The notes under the pieces were generated by a model. That model saw nothing but the letters and a program-made list of their open reading frames with translations. It was not told the DNA's origin and ran no database searches. Made by a program: the position numbers and the translations under genes. Below are positions 49,516 through 59,825 of a stretch of DNA of 64,000 nt, piece after piece. The DNA lies in NCBI RefSeq assembly GCF_013385635.1, contig NZ_JACAPR010000001.1, positions 124,001-188,000 on the forward strand, given 5' to 3'. Source of the stretch: Pseudomonas gingeri (GTDB taxonomy: Bacteria > Pseudomonadota > Gammaproteobacteria > Pseudomonadales > Pseudomonadaceae). Numbering within the stretch: position 1 is the first letter of the stretch; every line of letters begins with the position of its first letter.

Positions 49516-51030
49516 ATGCTCGAACAGTACGTCAAGAAGATCCTCACCTCGCGCGTTTACGACGTTGCCGTGGAAACCCCGTTGCAGACCGCCCGCCAGC
49601 TCTCCGAGCGGCTGGGCAACCAGGTCTGGCTCAAGCGTGAAGACCTGCAGCCGGTGTTCTCCTTCAAGATTCGTGGTGCCTACAACAAGCTGACCCAGCT
49701 CAGCGATGAAGAGCGCGCGCGCGGCGTGGTCACCGCATCGGCCGGCAACCATGCCCAGGGCCTGGCCCTGGCGGCCAAGGTCTTGGGGGTCAAGGCGACC
49801 ATCGTGATGCCCAAGACCACCCCGGAAATCAAGGTCGAAGGCGTGCGTTCCCGCGGCGGCAAGGTGGTGCTGCACGGCGACTCCTTCCCGGAAGCGCTGG
49901 CTTATTCACTGAGGCTGGTCGAGGAAAAGGGCTACGTCTATATCCACCCTTACGATGATCCGCACACCATTGCCGGGCAGGGCACCGTGGCGATGGAAAT
50001 CCTGCGCCAGCATCCGGGTCCGCTGGACGCGATTTTCGTTCCGGTCGGCGGCGGCGGCCTGATTGCCGGTATCGCGGCCTATGTGAAATACCTGCGCCCG
50101 GAGATCAAGGTGATCGGTGTCGAGCCGGATGACTCCAACTGCCTGCAGCAGGCCATGGCGGCCGGGGAGCGGGTGGTGCTGTCTTCGGTGGGCATTTTCG
50201 CCGACGGCGTGGCGGTGGCGCAGATCGGCCAGCATACCTTTGATATCTGCAAGGACTACGTCGACGAGGTGATCACCGTCAGTACCGACGAAATCTGCGC
50301 GGCGATCAAGGATATCTACGACGATACCCGCTCGATCACCGAGCCGGCCGGTGCCCTGGGCGTGGCCGGGATCAAGAAGTACGTCGAGCTGCGCAAGGTC
50401 AGCGGGCAGACCCTGGTTGCCATCGACTCCGGGGCCAACGTCAATTTCGACCGCCTGCGCCATGTCGCCGAACGCGCTGAACTGGGCGAGGGCCGTGAAG
50501 CGATCATCGCCGTGACCATCCCCGAGCAGCCGGGCAGTTTCAAGGCTTTCTGCGAGGCCATCGGCAAGCGCCAGATCACCGAATTCAACTACCGTTATCA
50601 CACCGGTCGCGAAGCGCATATTTTTGTCGGCGTGCAGACCCATCCGGACAACGATCCGCGCAGCGCCCTGATCGAGAGCCTGACCGGGCAGGGCTTCCCC
50701 GTTCTCGACCTGACCGACAACGAGCTGGCGAAGCTGCATATCCGCCATATGGTTGGCGGTCACGCGGCGCGGGTCAGCGATGAAATCGTCCTGCGCTTCG
50801 AGTTCCCCGAGCGTCCGGGCGCGCTGTTCAACTTTCTCAACAAGCTCGGCGGGCGCTGGAATATCTCGATGTTCCACTACCGCAACCACGGCGCCGCCGA
50901 TGGACGGGTGGTCGCGGGATTGCAGGTGCCGGCCGAAGAACGCCACCTGGTGCCTGCCGCCCTGGCGGAAATCGGCTACCCGTACTGGGACGAAAGTGAT
51001 AACCCGGCCTACCAGTTGTTTCTCGGCTGA
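49516..51030 (+). CDS. ilvA: Threonine ammonia-lyase, biosynthetic
   Basis: 504 residues. PLP enzyme making 2-oxobutanoate from threonine for isoleucine. PLP Lys is in FSFKIRGAYNK (Lys53 region), glycine loop VGGGGLIAGIA, and two C-terminal ACT-like regulatory domains (about 325-500) for isoleucine feedback. Length matches the allosteric biosynthetic form, not the short catabolic one. Confidence 0.96.
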   Translation: MLEQYVKKILTSRVYDVAVETPLQTARQLSERLGNQVWLKREDLQPVFSFKIRGAYNKLTQLSDEERARGVVTASAGNHAQGLALAAKVLGVKATIVMPKTTPEIKVEGVRSRGGKVVLHGDSFPEALAYSLRLVEEKGYVYIHPYDDPHTIAGQGTVAMEILRQHPGPLDAIFVPVGGGGLIAGIAAYVKYLRPEIKVIGVEPDDSNCLQQAMAAGERVVLSSVGIFADGVAVAQIGQHTFDICKDYVDEVITVSTDEICAAIKDIYDDTRSITEPAGALGVAGIKKYVELRKVSGQTLVAIDSGANVNFDRLRHVAERAELGEGREAIIAVTIPEQPGSFKAFCEAIGKRQITEFNYRYHTGREAHIFVGVQTHPDNDPRSALIESLTGQGFPVLDLTDNELAKLHIRHMVGGHAARVSDEIVLRFEFPERPGALFNFLNKLGGRWNISMFHYRNHGAADGRVVAGLQVPAEERHLVPAALAEIGYPYWDESDNPAYQLFLG

Positions 51031-51064
51031 AACCCGACGGATGGCTGCTACGCTGATGGGCAGG

Positions 51065-51150
51065 ATGTGTGAGCTGGCTTGCCGGCGAAGGCGTCCGTGA
51101 GGGCAACGCAGGGCTTGCTGGCCTCATCGCCGGCAAGCCGGCTCCTACAG
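51065..51150. repeat. REP pair after ilvA
   Basis: GCTGGCTTGCCGGCGAAGGC at the left and GCCGGCAAGCCGGCTCCTAC at the right, in opposite orientation. Confidence 0.85.
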
Positions 51151-51203
51151 GGTTGTCTGGTCGCTGCTCGACAGTTGATCGTAAAAACCAAGGAAACGAT
51201 GAA

Positions 51204-51632
51204 ATGGAAACCTTCACTGCCTTGAAACTGCTACACGGTGTGGCGCTCGTGCTTTTGCTGGGCGGCGCGCTGGCAGTGACGATCAGGCTCTGGCGCGGAC
51301 GCCGTGCCGGCGATACGACGATTCAGCATCACACCTTGCGCTACCCCTGGTTTTTCGCCTGGATGCTTATGGCGCTGTGTCTCGCCGTGCTGCCGGTCAG
51401 CGGCTGGTGGCTGGTGCACCTGGGCGGTTTCCCGCTGGGCCAGACCTGGCTGCTGGGCTCCAGCGTGCTCTACACCTTTGGCTGCCTGGCCTGGGCGTGG
51501 CTGGTGGTACGGCTCAACCGCCTGCGTCGGGGTGAGGTTGCCGGCAGTGGGAAATTCACTCTGGCGCTGGCGATCTTCGGTGCCCTGTGTTTTGTCGCGA
51601 TCGCCGCCCTGATGGGCGCCAAACCGGCCTGA
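51204..51632 (+). CDS. DUF2269-like integral membrane protein
   Basis: 142 residues with four hydrophobic helices (about 7-26, 48-68, 78-100, 118-138). The pattern LKLLHGVALVLLLGGALAV and the FAWMLMALCLAVLPVSGWWL helix resemble DUF2269 proteins. ATG 51204 has AAGGAA about 8 bases upstream; the frame back to 51069 runs through a REP element and is not coding. Function unknown. Confidence 0.85.
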   Translation: METFTALKLLHGVALVLLLGGALAVTIRLWRGRRAGDTTIQHHTLRYPWFFAWMLMALCLAVLPVSGWWLVHLGGFPLGQTWLLGSSVLYTFGCLAWAWLVVRLNRLRRGEVAGSGKFTLALAIFGALCFVAIAALMGAKPA

Positions 51633-51640
51633 CGCGGGAC

Positions 51641-51824
51641 CTGTGGGAGCTGGCTGAGCACAGCAGAACTTGTGGGAGCTGGCTTGCCAGCGAAGGCGTC
51701 CTCGAGGGCGGCGCGGGCCTTGCTGGCCTCATTCGCGGGCAAGCCCGCTCCCACATCGGACTCGGGCTGTGCGCAATCGTTATGCGTTGCGCAGAACTTG
51801 TGGGGGCGGGCTTGCCCGCGAAAG
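51641..51824. repeat. Three or four REP palindromes in a row
   Basis: REP units at about 51641-51690, 51718-51755 and 51798-51824 in mixed orientation (TGTGGGAGCTGGCTTGCCAG, GCGGGCAAGCCCGCTCCCAC, GGGCGGGCTTGCCCGCGAAA). Confidence 0.85.
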
Positions 51825-51829
51825 CAATA

Positions 51830-52486
51830 TCAGTCGCGCAGACTGATCACCGGCCAGCCACGTTTCTCGGCTTCGGCCCGCAGGTTCGGGTCCGGATCCA
51901 CCGCCACCGGATGGCTCACCTGCTCCAGCAGCGGCAGGTCATTCATCGAGTCGCTATAGAAGTAGCTGCCTTCCAGGCTGTGCCCGGTCTCTTCCAGCCA
52001 GCGGTTCAGGCGGGTCACCTTGCCTTCGCGGAAGCACGGTACGTCGGTGCTGCGCCCGGTGTAGCGGCCTTCGGCCATCTCGCACTCGGTAGCGATCAGG
52101 GTCTCGACCGCCAGGCGTGCGGCAATCGGTCCGGTCACGAAACGGTTGGTCGCGGTGATAATGACCAGCTTGTCCCCGGCATCACGGTGCCGGGCCAGCA
52201 GTTCCAGAGCCTTGGGCAAGACGATGGGTTCGATGCAGTCGCGCATGTAGTCGCGATGCCATTCGTCCAGCTGGGCCATCTCGGTGCGGCCGAGGATTTC
52301 CAGGCAGAAGTTCAGGTACTCGGCGTTGTCCAGCCTGCCGGCCAGGTAGTCCTGGTAGAACTCGTCGTTGCGCGCCTTGTAGGCCACCGGGTCGAGAATT
52401 CCCCGTTCGCACAGGTAATCGCCCCAGGCGTGGTCGCTGTCGCCGCCCAAAAGTGTGTTGTCCAAGTCGAATAAAGCCAGACGCAT
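51830..52486 (-). CDS. HAD-IB phosphatase
   Basis: 218 residues. HAD motif I is FDLDNTLL (Asp7, Asp9), motif II ITATN, motif III Lys in GKVTRL, motif [13 protein letters not shown]. The cap is of the SerB-like C1 type. Equivalent genes next to rppH in Pseudomonas have been proposed to encode histidinol phosphatase or a phosphoserine phosphatase-like enzyme; the sequence alone does not decide. Divergent from rppH. Confidence 0.88.
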   Translation of the reverse strand: MRLALFDLDNTLLGGDSDHAWGDYLCERGILDPVAYKARNDEFYQDYLAGRLDNAEYLNFCLEILGRTEMAQLDEWHRDYMRDCIEPIVLPKALELLARHRDAGDKLVIITATNRFVTGPIAARLAVETLIATECEMAEGRYTGRSTDVPCFREGKVTRLNRWLEETGHSLEGSYFYSDSMNDLPLLEQVSHPVAVDPDPNLRAEAEKRGWPVISLRD

Positions 52487-52629
52487 TGCAGTTACTCGCT
52501 GAAAAGCCTGTAAAAAGGCCCACAGAATACGGTCTTTTCACAAGAGTGCACATAAGGTAGGAAGGCTCGTTGCTGCTTTCACAACCTTTGTGGAACAATG
52601 CGGCGACATGCGTTTGCGAGGTGGTTGCC

Positions 52630-53109
52630 GTGATCGACCCCGATGGTTTCCGTCCTAATGTCGGGATAATTCTGACGAATGATGCTGGTCAGGTCCTGTG
52701 GGCTCGCCGGATCAATCAAGATGCATGGCAGTTTCCGCAAGGCGGGATCAATCCGGACGAAACGCCGGAAGACGCTTTGTACCGCGAATTGAACGAAGAA
52801 GTCGGCCTGGAACGCGAGGACGTGCAAATTCTGGCCTGTACCCGGGGCTGGTTGCGCTATCGTTTGCCGCAACGTCTGGTGCGTACCCACAGCCAACCGC
52901 TGTGCATCGGCCAGAAACAGAAATGGTTTCTCCTGCGCCTGCTTTCCAACGAGCAGCGGGTGCGGATGGATTTGACCGGTAAACCGGAGTTCGATGGCTG
53001 GCGTTGGGTCAGCTATTGGTACCCGTTGGGCCAGGTGGTGACATTCAAGCGCGAGGTTTATCGTCGCGCGCTCAAAGAGCTTGCCCCGCGCCTTTTAGCG
53101 CGCGACTGA
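52630..53109 (+). CDS. rppH: RNA pyrophosphohydrolase
   Basis: Nudix enzyme that removes pyrophosphate from 5' triphosphate RNA and starts mRNA decay. 159 residues from GTG 52630, with GAGGTGG 6 bases upstream; the frame to 52570 has no family match. The Nudix box runs from [20 protein letters not shown] (about 38-57) to VGL. ptsP follows 21 bp later, the conserved order. Confidence 0.95.
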   Translation: MIDPDGFRPNVGIILTNDAGQVLWARRINQDAWQFPQGGINPDETPEDALYRELNEEVGLEREDVQILACTRGWLRYRLPQRLVRTHSQPLCIGQKQKWFLLRLLSNEQRVRMDLTGKPEFDGWRWVSYWYPLGQVVTFKREVYRRALKELAPRLLARD

Positions 53110-53130
53110 CACGGAGTTCGACCCCGAGCC

Positions 53131-55404
53131 ATGCTCAATACGCTGCGCAAGATCGTCCAGGAAGTTAACTCCGCCAAGGATCTCAAGGCGGCGTTGGGGA
53201 TTATTGTATTGCGCGTCAAAGAGGCCATGGGCAGCCAGGTCTGCTCGGTCTACCTGCTGGATCCCGAGACCAATCGCTTCGTGCTGATGGCCACCGAGGG
53301 CTTGAACAAGCGCTCGATCGGCAAGGTCAGCATGGCGCCGAACGAAGGCCTGGTCGGTCTGGTGGGGACGCGCGAAGAACCGCTGAACCTGGAAAACGCC
53401 GCCGACCACCCGCGCTACCGTTACTTTGCCGAAACCGGTGAGGAGCGCTACGCCTCCTTCCTCGGCGCGCCGATCATTCACCACCGCCGCGTCGTTGGCG
53501 TGTTGGTCATCCAGCAGAAAGAGCGTCGCCAGTTCGACGAGGGCGAAGAAGCCTTCCTGGTGACCATGAGCGCCCAGCTGGCCGGTGTTATCGCCCATGC
53601 CGAGGCCACCGGTTCGATCCGTGGCCTGGGGCGCGAAGGCAAGGGCATCCAGGAAGCCAAGTTCATCGGTGTGCCGGGCTCGCCCGGTGCCGCGGTGGGT
53701 ACGGCGGTGGTCATGCTGCCGCCGGCCGATCTCGATGTGGTGCCGGACAAGGCCATCAGCGATATCGACGCCGAGCTGGCACTGTTCAAGACCGCCATCG
53801 AAGGCGTGCGCAGTGACATGCGCACCCTGTCGGCCAAGCTGGCGACCCAGTTGCGGCCGGAAGAGCGCGCGTTGTTCGACGTCTACCTGATGATGCTCGA
53901 CGATGCGTCCCTGGGCAGTGAAGTCACCAATATCATCAAGACCGGCCAGTGGGCCCAGGGCGCGTTGCGCCAGGTGGTCACCGACCACGTCAACCGCTTC
54001 GAACTGATGGATGACGCCTACCTGCGCGAGCGGGCCTCGGACGTCAAGGACCTGGGGCGCCGGCTGCTGGCCTACCTGCAGTCGGAACGCCAGCAGGCGA
54101 TGGTCTATCCGGACAACACCATCATGGTCAGCGAGGAACTGACGGCGGCCATGCTCGGCGAGGTGCCGGAAGGCAAGCTCAAGGGCCTGGTGTCGGTGCT
54201 CGGTTCCGGCAACTCCCACGTCGCGATCCTGGCTCGGGCCATGGGCATCCCGACGGTGATGGGCCTGGTGGACCTGCCGTATTCCAAGGTCGACGGTATC
54301 GAAATGATCGTCGACGGTGCCCGCGGCGAGGTGTTTACCAACCCGAGCGAGCTGCTGCGCAAGCAATACGCCAGTGTCGTCGAAGAGGAACGCCAGCTGT
54401 CCCAGGGGCTCGATGCCCTGCGCGAGCTGCCTTGCGTGACCCTCGACGGTCACCGCATGCCCTTGTGGGTCAACACCGGCCTCCTGGCGGACGTGGCCCG
54501 CGCGCAACAGCGTGGCGCCGAAGGTGTCGGGCTGTATCGCACCGAAGTGCCGTTCATGATCAACCAGCGCTTCCCGAGCGAGAAGGAGCAGTTGGCGATC
54601 TATCGCGAACAGCTCTCGGCGTTCCACCCGCAACCGGTGACCATGCGCAGCCTGGACATCGGTGGCGACAAGTCGCTGTCGTACTTCCCGATCGTCGAGG
54701 ACAACCCGTTCCTCGGCTGGCGGGGTATCCGCGTAACCCTCGACCACCCGGAAATCTTCCTGGTGCAGACCCGGGCGATGCTCAAGGCCAGCGAAGGCCT
54801 GAACAACCTGCGGATCCTGCTGCCGATGATCTCCGGCACCCATGAAGTGGAAGAGGCCCTGCACCTGATCCACCGCGCCTGGGGCGAAGTCCGCGACGAA
54901 GGCACCGATGTGCCGATGCCGCCGGTGGGGGTGATGGTCGAGATTCCGGCAGCGGTTTACCAGACCCGCGAGCTGGCCCGGCAAGTGGATTTCCTCTCGG
55001 TCGGCTCCAACGACCTGACCCAGTACCTGCTGGCCGTTGACCGTAACAACCCGCGGGTTGCCGACCTGTACGACTACATGCACCCGGCGGTGCTGCAGGC
55101 CTTGCAGAACGTGGTGCGTGATGCCCACGCCGAAGGCAAGCCGGTGAGCATCTGCGGCGAAATGGCCGGTGATCCGGCGGCAGCGGTGCTGCTGATGGCG
55201 ATGGGCTTCGACAGCCTGTCGATGAACGCCACCAACTTGCCGAAAGTGAAGTGGATGCTGCGCCAGATCAGCCTGAGCAAGTCCCAGGAACTGCTGGCCC
55301 AGGTGATGACCATCGACAACCCGCAAGTTATCCACAGTACCTTGCAGTTGGCACTGAAAAACCTCGGCCTGGCGCGGATGGCCAATCCGGTGGTCAAGCA
55401 CTGA
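53131..55404 (+). CDS. ptsP: PtsP, enzyme I-Ntr of the nitrogen phosphotransferase system
   Basis: 757 residues: N-terminal GAF domain (about 15-160), then the enzyme I core. The phosphorylated His363 is in GNSHVAILARA; the PEP-binding barrel follows (YRTEVPFMI, RSLDIGGDK, SVGSNDLTQY, CGEMAGDP). It passes phosphate from PEP to the NPr/EIIA-Ntr chain, linking nitrogen state to regulation. Confidence 0.96.
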   Translation: MLNTLRKIVQEVNSAKDLKAALGIIVLRVKEAMGSQVCSVYLLDPETNRFVLMATEGLNKRSIGKVSMAPNEGLVGLVGTREEPLNLENAADHPRYRYFAETGEERYASFLGAPIIHHRRVVGVLVIQQKERRQFDEGEEAFLVTMSAQLAGVIAHAEATGSIRGLGREGKGIQEAKFIGVPGSPGAAVGTAVVMLPPADLDVVPDKAISDIDAELALFKTAIEGVRSDMRTLSAKLATQLRPEERALFDVYLMMLDDASLGSEVTNIIKTGQWAQGALRQVVTDHVNRFELMDDAYLRERASDVKDLGRRLLAYLQSERQQAMVYPDNTIMVSEELTAAMLGEVPEGKLKGLVSVLGSGNSHVAILARAMGIPTVMGLVDLPYSKVDGIEMIVDGARGEVFTNPSELLRKQYASVVEEERQLSQGLDALRELPCVTLDGHRMPLWVNTGLLADVARAQQRGAEGVGLYRTEVPFMINQRFPSEKEQLAIYREQLSAFHPQPVTMRSLDIGGDKSLSYFPIVEDNPFLGWRGIRVTLDHPEIFLVQTRAMLKASEGLNNLRILLPMISGTHEVEEALHLIHRAWGEVRDEGTDVPMPPVGVMVEIPAAVYQTRELARQVDFLSVGSNDLTQYLLAVDRNNPRVADLYDYMHPAVLQALQNVVRDAHAEGKPVSICGEMAGDPAAAVLLMAMGFDSLSMNATNLPKVKWMLRQISLSKSQELLAQVMTIDNPQVIHSTLQLALKNLGLARMANPVVKH

Positions 55405-55420
55405 CTGACCCCGCGTCCTT

Positions 55421-55560
55421 TGTAGGAGCCGGCTTGCCGGCGATGAGGCCTGTAAGTCTTGCATTGCCGACCCGGCCGCAATCGCCGGCAAGCCGGCGCC
55501 TACAGGGAGGCGTCAGACCTTCCATACACGATCGTTCCCACGCTCCGCGTGGGCACGATC
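55421..55560. repeat. REP pair and GATCGTTCCCACGC palindrome
   Basis: A REP pair lies at 55421-55505 (TGTAGGAGCCGGCTTGCCGG and its partner). A 31-bp palindrome starting GATCGTTCCCACGCTCCG lies at 55530-55560. Confidence 0.85.
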
Positions 55561-55580
55561 AGTCAATCCCGTGATGTGTT

Positions 55581-56327
55581 TCAGACCTTCAGTTCCACCT
55601 CTCCCAGATGCCCGCCATAGGGCCCGAAACTGCGTTCGACCAGATGCCGCGTACCATCGGCATTGACGATCAGTGCCGTGCTGGCCCGTGTGCCATAGCT
55701 CGGGCTGGCGATAAACACACTCGACAGCAGGCTCTCTGTCGCCAGTCCGACACCGGTGTCCGGCAGTTCGGCAAAGGGCGCGGTCGCCGGATCGCCGAGC
55801 AGGGCCAGCAGGCTTTCCGGCCGGGGATCGTGCAACGTCTGCGCCAGCGCCGCCCTGGCCTTCAGCAGCTTGGGCCATGGCGTATCGAGTCCCGCGTTGG
55901 ACAGGCCGTAGACACCTTCTGCCAATCGGCGCGGCTGCGCCTCGTGGGAGTTGAAATGCCACAACTCGTCAGCCGTACCTAGCAACAGGTTAAAACCGGC
56001 GTACTCCGGTGATCGTGCGGCGATCTCGGCAAGATAGTCGTGAGCCGATGTTTCTCCCGTCAGGAACCGCGCCACCAGTTCGCCCCGGGAGCGCCGGGCC
56101 GGCGGTTGATGGGGATTGCGGATATTGGTCAGCGCGGCAAAGCGTTGATGCGCGCCGACGCCCAGCCAGGTACCGCCGGCTTCCAGGTCGCGCCCGGCAT
56201 GCACCTGCGGTGTTTCCGGCCATCGCGCCAGCGGCAGGCTGGGGCGGGCATAGAATTCATCACGGTTGGCCGCGACGATCAGCGGCTGGGCATGGCCCGG
56301 GCGCCAGGCGAAGACAATCAGGCACAT
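55581..56327 (-). CDS. NRDE-family (TANGO2-like) protein
   Basis: 248 residues. Opens with MCLIVFAWRPG and contains the family motif ANRDEFYARPS (about 20-30), plus NIRNPH and SRGELV. The NRDE/TANGO2 family has an Ntn-hydrolase-like fold with Cys2. Heme handling has been proposed for relatives; the function here is unknown. Confidence 0.9.
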   Translation of the reverse strand: MCLIVFAWRPGHAQPLIVAANRDEFYARPSLPLARWPETPQVHAGRDLEAGGTWLGVGAHQRFAALTNIRNPHQPPARRSRGELVARFLTGETSAHDYLAEIAARSPEYAGFNLLLGTADELWHFNSHEAQPRRLAEGVYGLSNAGLDTPWPKLLKARAALAQTLHDPRPESLLALLGDPATAPFAELPDTGVGLATESLLSSVFIASPSYGTRASTALIVNADGTRHLVERSFGPYGGHLGEVELKV

Positions 56328-56437
56328 CAGGTGGTCCCTCTGTGTTTTTGCCCACTCTACGCAGGGTGTCCGTCGTCATCCAGTAGAGACGAGCGGCATG
56401 CTTCCGTTACCATGCCGGTCTTGTTTCGGGGGCACCC

Positions 56438-57220
56438 ATGGAATTTCTGCTCTATCTGCTACTGGGCGCATGCGCGGGCGTGCTGGCCGGGCTGTTTGGC
56501 GTCGGCGGCGGGATCATCATCGTGCCGGTGCTGGTGTTCAGTTTCACCTTGCAGGGGTTCGATACCTCGATCCTCACGCACCTGGCGGTCGGCACTTCCC
56601 TGGCGACCATCATCTTCACCTCGTTCAATACCATCCGCGGCCATCATCGCCGCGGCGCGGTGCGCTGGCCGATCTTCGCCTGGATGACCCTGGGCATCCT
56701 GCTCGGCTCGGGTCTCGGCGCGCTGACGGCGAAGGCGATTGCCGGGCCGAACCTGCAGAAGATCATCGGTGTGTTCGCACTGATCGTGTCCGCGCAGATG
56801 GCGCTGGATCTCAAGCCCAAGGGCAGTCGCGGCATTCCCGGCAAGCTCGGGTTGGGGGTTGCCGGTGGTTTTATCGGCTGGGCCTCGGCGATTTTTGGTA
56901 TCGGCGGTGGTTCATTGACCGTGCCGTTCCTGACCTGGCGTAGCCTGCCGATGCAGCAGGCGGTGGCGACCTCGTCGGCCTGTGGCCTGCCGATTGCGCT
57001 CGCCAGTGCCCTGAGTTTCATGATCCTGGGTTGGCACGATCCGTTGCTGCCGCCCCACAGCCTGGGCTTTATCTATCTGCCGGCCTTGCTCGGCATCGCC
57101 CTGACCAGTATGTTTTTCGCCCGTTTCGGCGTGCAACTGGCGCACAAGTTGTCGCCGTTGCTGCTCAAGCGGTTGTTTGCCGGGCTATTGTTCTGTGTCG
57201 GGGTAAAATTCCTGATCTGA
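56438..57220 (+). CDS. TauE/SafE-family membrane exporter
   Basis: 260 residues with about eight membrane helices in two related halves: LLLGACAGVLAGLFGVGGGI and GVAGGFIGWASAIFGIGGGS show the repeated GVGGG/GIGGG motif. Sulfite or related anion export is typical of the family; the substrate is not shown. The Shine-Dalgarno is poor. Confidence 0.9.
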   Translation: MEFLLYLLLGACAGVLAGLFGVGGGIIIVPVLVFSFTLQGFDTSILTHLAVGTSLATIIFTSFNTIRGHHRRGAVRWPIFAWMTLGILLGSGLGALTAKAIAGPNLQKIIGVFALIVSAQMALDLKPKGSRGIPGKLGLGVAGGFIGWASAIFGIGGGSLTVPFLTWRSLPMQQAVATSSACGLPIALASALSFMILGWHDPLLPPHSLGFIYLPALLGIALTSMFFARFGVQLAHKLSPLLLKRLFAGLLFCVGVKFLI

Positions 57221-57347
57221 ATCTCAGGTCCGGTTCAGTCTTCCGGGCGCAATATTGACTTAATGCGCGAGCCGCAACATGGCCCGCCGGTCCGGCCGCT
57301 GATACAGCGTCGGGGCCCTGAATTTTCTACTCTATCGAGGAGTCGCA

Positions 57348-58169
57348 ATGCTGCCTTACCCGCAGATTGACCCGGTGGCCCTGGCTATCGGTCCGCTGAA
57401 AATCCACTGGTACGGCCTGATGTACCTGGTCGGCATCGGCGGTGCGTGGCTGCTGGCCTCCCGGCGCCTGAACCGTTTCGACCCGACCTGGACCAAGGAG
57501 AAGCTCTCCGACATGGTGTTCTGGTTGGCCATGGGGGTGATCGTCGGCGGGCGCCTGGGTTACGTGCTGTTCTACGACCTGCCGGCCTATATCGCCAACC
57601 CGACGCTGATCTTCGAGGTCTGGAAGGGCGGCATGGCGTTCCATGGTGGTTTTATCGGGGTGATGCTGGCCGCCTGGTGGTTCGGTCGGCGCAACGGCAA
57701 GTCGTTTTTCGAGCTGATGGACTTTGTCGCGCCGATGGTGCCGATCGGCCTGGGGGCCGGGCGTATCGGCAACTTCATCAACGCCGAACTGTGGGGCAAG
57801 CCGAGCGATGTACCGTGGGCGATGGTCTTCCCACCGTTCAGCGATCCGGCCCAACTGCCGCGCCATCCGTCGCAGTTGTACCAGTTCGCCCTTGAAGGCG
57901 TGGCGCTGTTCGTGATCCTCTGGCTGTTCTCGCGCAAGCCGCGGCCGACCATGGCGGTTTCCGGCATGTTCGCGTTGTTCTACGGGATCTTCCGTTTTAT
58001 CGTCGAGTTCGTCCGGGTTCCGGATGCGCAGCTCGGCTATCTGGCGTTCGGCTGGGTGACCATGGGGCAGATTCTCAGCCTGCCGATGATCATCGGCGGC
58101 CTGGCGCTGCTGTGGTTCGCCTATCACCGCGCCTCGACCACTCCGGCGACGAAAGACGCCGCGCTTTAA
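57348..58169 (+). CDS. lgt: Prolipoprotein diacylglyceryl transferase
   Basis: 273 residues, seven membrane helices. Transfers diacylglyceryl from phosphatidylglycerol to the lipobox cysteine of prolipoproteins. His99 (MAFHGGFIG) and Arg139 ([12 protein letters not shown]) correspond to the essential residues of E. coli Lgt. GAGGAG precedes the ATG. thyA follows after 48 bp, the conserved lgt-thyA pair. Confidence 0.96.
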   Translation: MLPYPQIDPVALAIGPLKIHWYGLMYLVGIGGAWLLASRRLNRFDPTWTKEKLSDMVFWLAMGVIVGGRLGYVLFYDLPAYIANPTLIFEVWKGGMAFHGGFIGVMLAAWWFGRRNGKSFFELMDFVAPMVPIGLGAGRIGNFINAELWGKPSDVPWAMVFPPFSDPAQLPRHPSQLYQFALEGVALFVILWLFSRKPRPTMAVSGMFALFYGIFRFIVEFVRVPDAQLGYLAFGWVTMGQILSLPMIIGGLALLWFAYHRASTTPATKDAAL

Positions 58170-58217
58170 ATTCGGATCGGGGCCCGCGGGCCCCGTATTC
58201 AAGGATGCAGGTAATTC

Positions 58218-59189
58218 ATGAAGCAATATCTCGATCTGGTTTCCCACGTCATCAAGAACGGCACCAAGCAGGCCAACCGCACTGGCGTGAACACCATCAG
58301 CTTTCCGGGCGCGATGCTGCGGTATGACCTGAAGGACGGTTTTCCGGCGATCACCACGCGCAAGATGGCCTTCAAGTCCGCCATCGGCGAGATGTGCGGC
58401 TTCCTCCGTGGCGTCAACAACGCCGCCGAGTTCCGCGAGCTGGGCTGCAAGGTCTGGGACCAGAACGCCAACGAAAACGCGCAGTGGCTGGCCAACCCGT
58501 TCCGCCAGGGCGAAGACGACCTGGGCGAGATCTACGGCGTGCAATGGCGCAAGTGGCCGGCGTACAAACAGATCCCCGTCGGCAATCGCGCGGCCATCGA
58601 GCAGACCCTGAACCAGGGCTACCGGCAGATCGCCGAGGGCGAGGAAAACGGCCAGGCCTATGTGGTGCTGTACAAGGCCATCGACCAGGTGCGCCAGTGC
58701 GTCGACACCATCATCAAGGACCCGGGCAGCCGGCGGATCCTGTTCCATGGCTGGAACTGTGCACAACTGGATGAAATGGCCTTGCCGCCGTGCCATCTGC
58801 TGTATCAGTTCCACCCGAACGTGGAGACCCGGGAAATTTCCCTGACCCTCTATATCCGCTCGAACGACCTGGGCCTGGGCACGCCGTTCAACCTGACCGA
58901 AGGCGCGGCGCTGCTGAGCCTGATCGGACGCCTGACCGGTTATACGCCGCGCTGGTTCACCTACTTCATTGGTGATGCCCATGTGTATGAAAACCACCTG
59001 GACATGCTCAACGAACAGCTCACCCGCGAGCCGTTCCCTATGCCTAAACTAGTGATTTCCGAGCGCGTGCCGGAGTTCGCCAAGACCGGTGTATACCAGC
59101 CGGAGTGGCTGGAGCTGGTGGAACCGGGGGATTTCTCCCTGGAAGGCTACCAGCACCATGCGCCGATGACCGCGCCGATGGCGGTCTGA
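58218..59189 (+). CDS. thyA: Thymidylate synthase
   Basis: 323 residues. Makes dTMP from dUMP with methylene-tetrahydrofolate. Cys192 (PPCHLLYQF) is the nucleophile. It is about 59 residues longer than the E. coli enzyme; the extra sequence is in the region 95-150, between KVWDQNA and KDPGSRR, as in the longer ThyA class. Confidence 0.95.
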   Translation: MKQYLDLVSHVIKNGTKQANRTGVNTISFPGAMLRYDLKDGFPAITTRKMAFKSAIGEMCGFLRGVNNAAEFRELGCKVWDQNANENAQWLANPFRQGEDDLGEIYGVQWRKWPAYKQIPVGNRAAIEQTLNQGYRQIAEGEENGQAYVVLYKAIDQVRQCVDTIIKDPGSRRILFHGWNCAQLDEMALPPCHLLYQFHPNVETREISLTLYIRSNDLGLGTPFNLTEGAALLSLIGRLTGYTPRWFTYFIGDAHVYENHLDMLNEQLTREPFPMPKLVISERVPEFAKTGVYQPEWLELVEPGDFSLEGYQHHAPMTAPMAV

Positions 59190-59213
59190 GCCAGACTCCG
59201 GACCGCGTTATCG

Positions 59214-59291
59214 TTCTTCGCTGGCAAGCCAGCTCCCACAAGGGGCCGCGTACGGCTCAAGACCTGTGGGAGCGGGCTTGCCCGCGAAGAG
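59214..59291. repeat. REP pair after thyA
   Basis: TTCTTCGCTGGCAAGCCAGC at the left and GCGGGCTTGCCCGCGAAGAG at the right, inverted. Between convergent thyA and cadR. Confidence 0.85.
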
Positions 59292-59295
59292 GCCC

Positions 59296-59742
59296 TCAAT
59301 GTCCGTGACTCCTCGCGACATGTGAATGCTCTTCAGCCGGCAGCACGCTGCCGCTGACTTCCAGCCGCTGCAAAATCCCGCACTGATCGACATCCGGCCC
59401 TTCGCCACAGCGCTGGCGCAGGTCGAGCAGTTGCGCCTGCAACGCCAGCAGCCCGTCGATACGTGCCTTGACGTGATGGATATGCTCGTCGATCAGCGCA
59501 TTCACGCTTTCGCATTGATCCTGGGGACTGTCGCGCAGGCCCAGCAGGCTGCGGATCTCCTCCAGCGTCATGTCGAGGCTGCGGCAGTTGCGGATAAAGG
59601 TCAGGCGCTCCACATGGGCCTGGGTATACAGGCGGTAGTTGCCCTCGCTGCGCGCCGGCTCCGGCAGCAGGTTTTCCTTCTCGTAATAGCGGATGGTTTC
59701 CACCTGGCAGTCGGTGAGTTTCGCCAGTTCGCCAATTTTCAT
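59296..59742 (-). CDS. cadR: CadR, MerR-family cadmium-responsive regulator
   Basis: 148 residues. Winged helix at 1-40 (MKIGELAKLTDC, RYYEKENLLPEP), dimerising coiled coil, then Cys77, Cys112 and Cys121, the metal ligands of CadR/PbrR types, and a His-rich tail (EEHSHVARSHGH) as in P. putida CadR. Divergent from cadA across a MerR-type promoter. Confidence 0.93.
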   Translation of the reverse strand: MKIGELAKLTDCQVETIRYYEKENLLPEPARSEGNYRLYTQAHVERLTFIRNCRSLDMTLEEIRSLLGLRDSPQDQCESVNALIDEHIHHVKARIDGLLALQAQLLDLRQRCGEGPDVDQCGILQRLEVSGSVLPAEEHSHVARSHGH

Positions 59743-59765
59743 CGTTCGATCTCCGAAAAGGGTGC

Positions 59766-59796
59766 TTGACCCTATAGTGGCTACAGGGTGTTCACT
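59766..59796 (+). promoter_or_regulatory. CadR-type promoter of cadA
   Basis: TTGACC (-35, 59766-59771), a 19-bp spacer and TTCACT (-10, 59791-59796). The dyad ACCCTATAGTGGCTACAGGG (59769-59788, with one more T) lies in the spacer, as expected for a MerR-family activator that untwists a long spacer. Confidence 0.85.
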
Positions 59797-59825
59797 TGGC
59801 AACAAGCACCTTCAGGGACGCACCC

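Noticed and set aside
53095..55491. Long minus-strand open frame opposite ptsP
   Set aside because: Antisense shadow rich in His, Gln and Arg; ptsP on the other strand has all expected domains.
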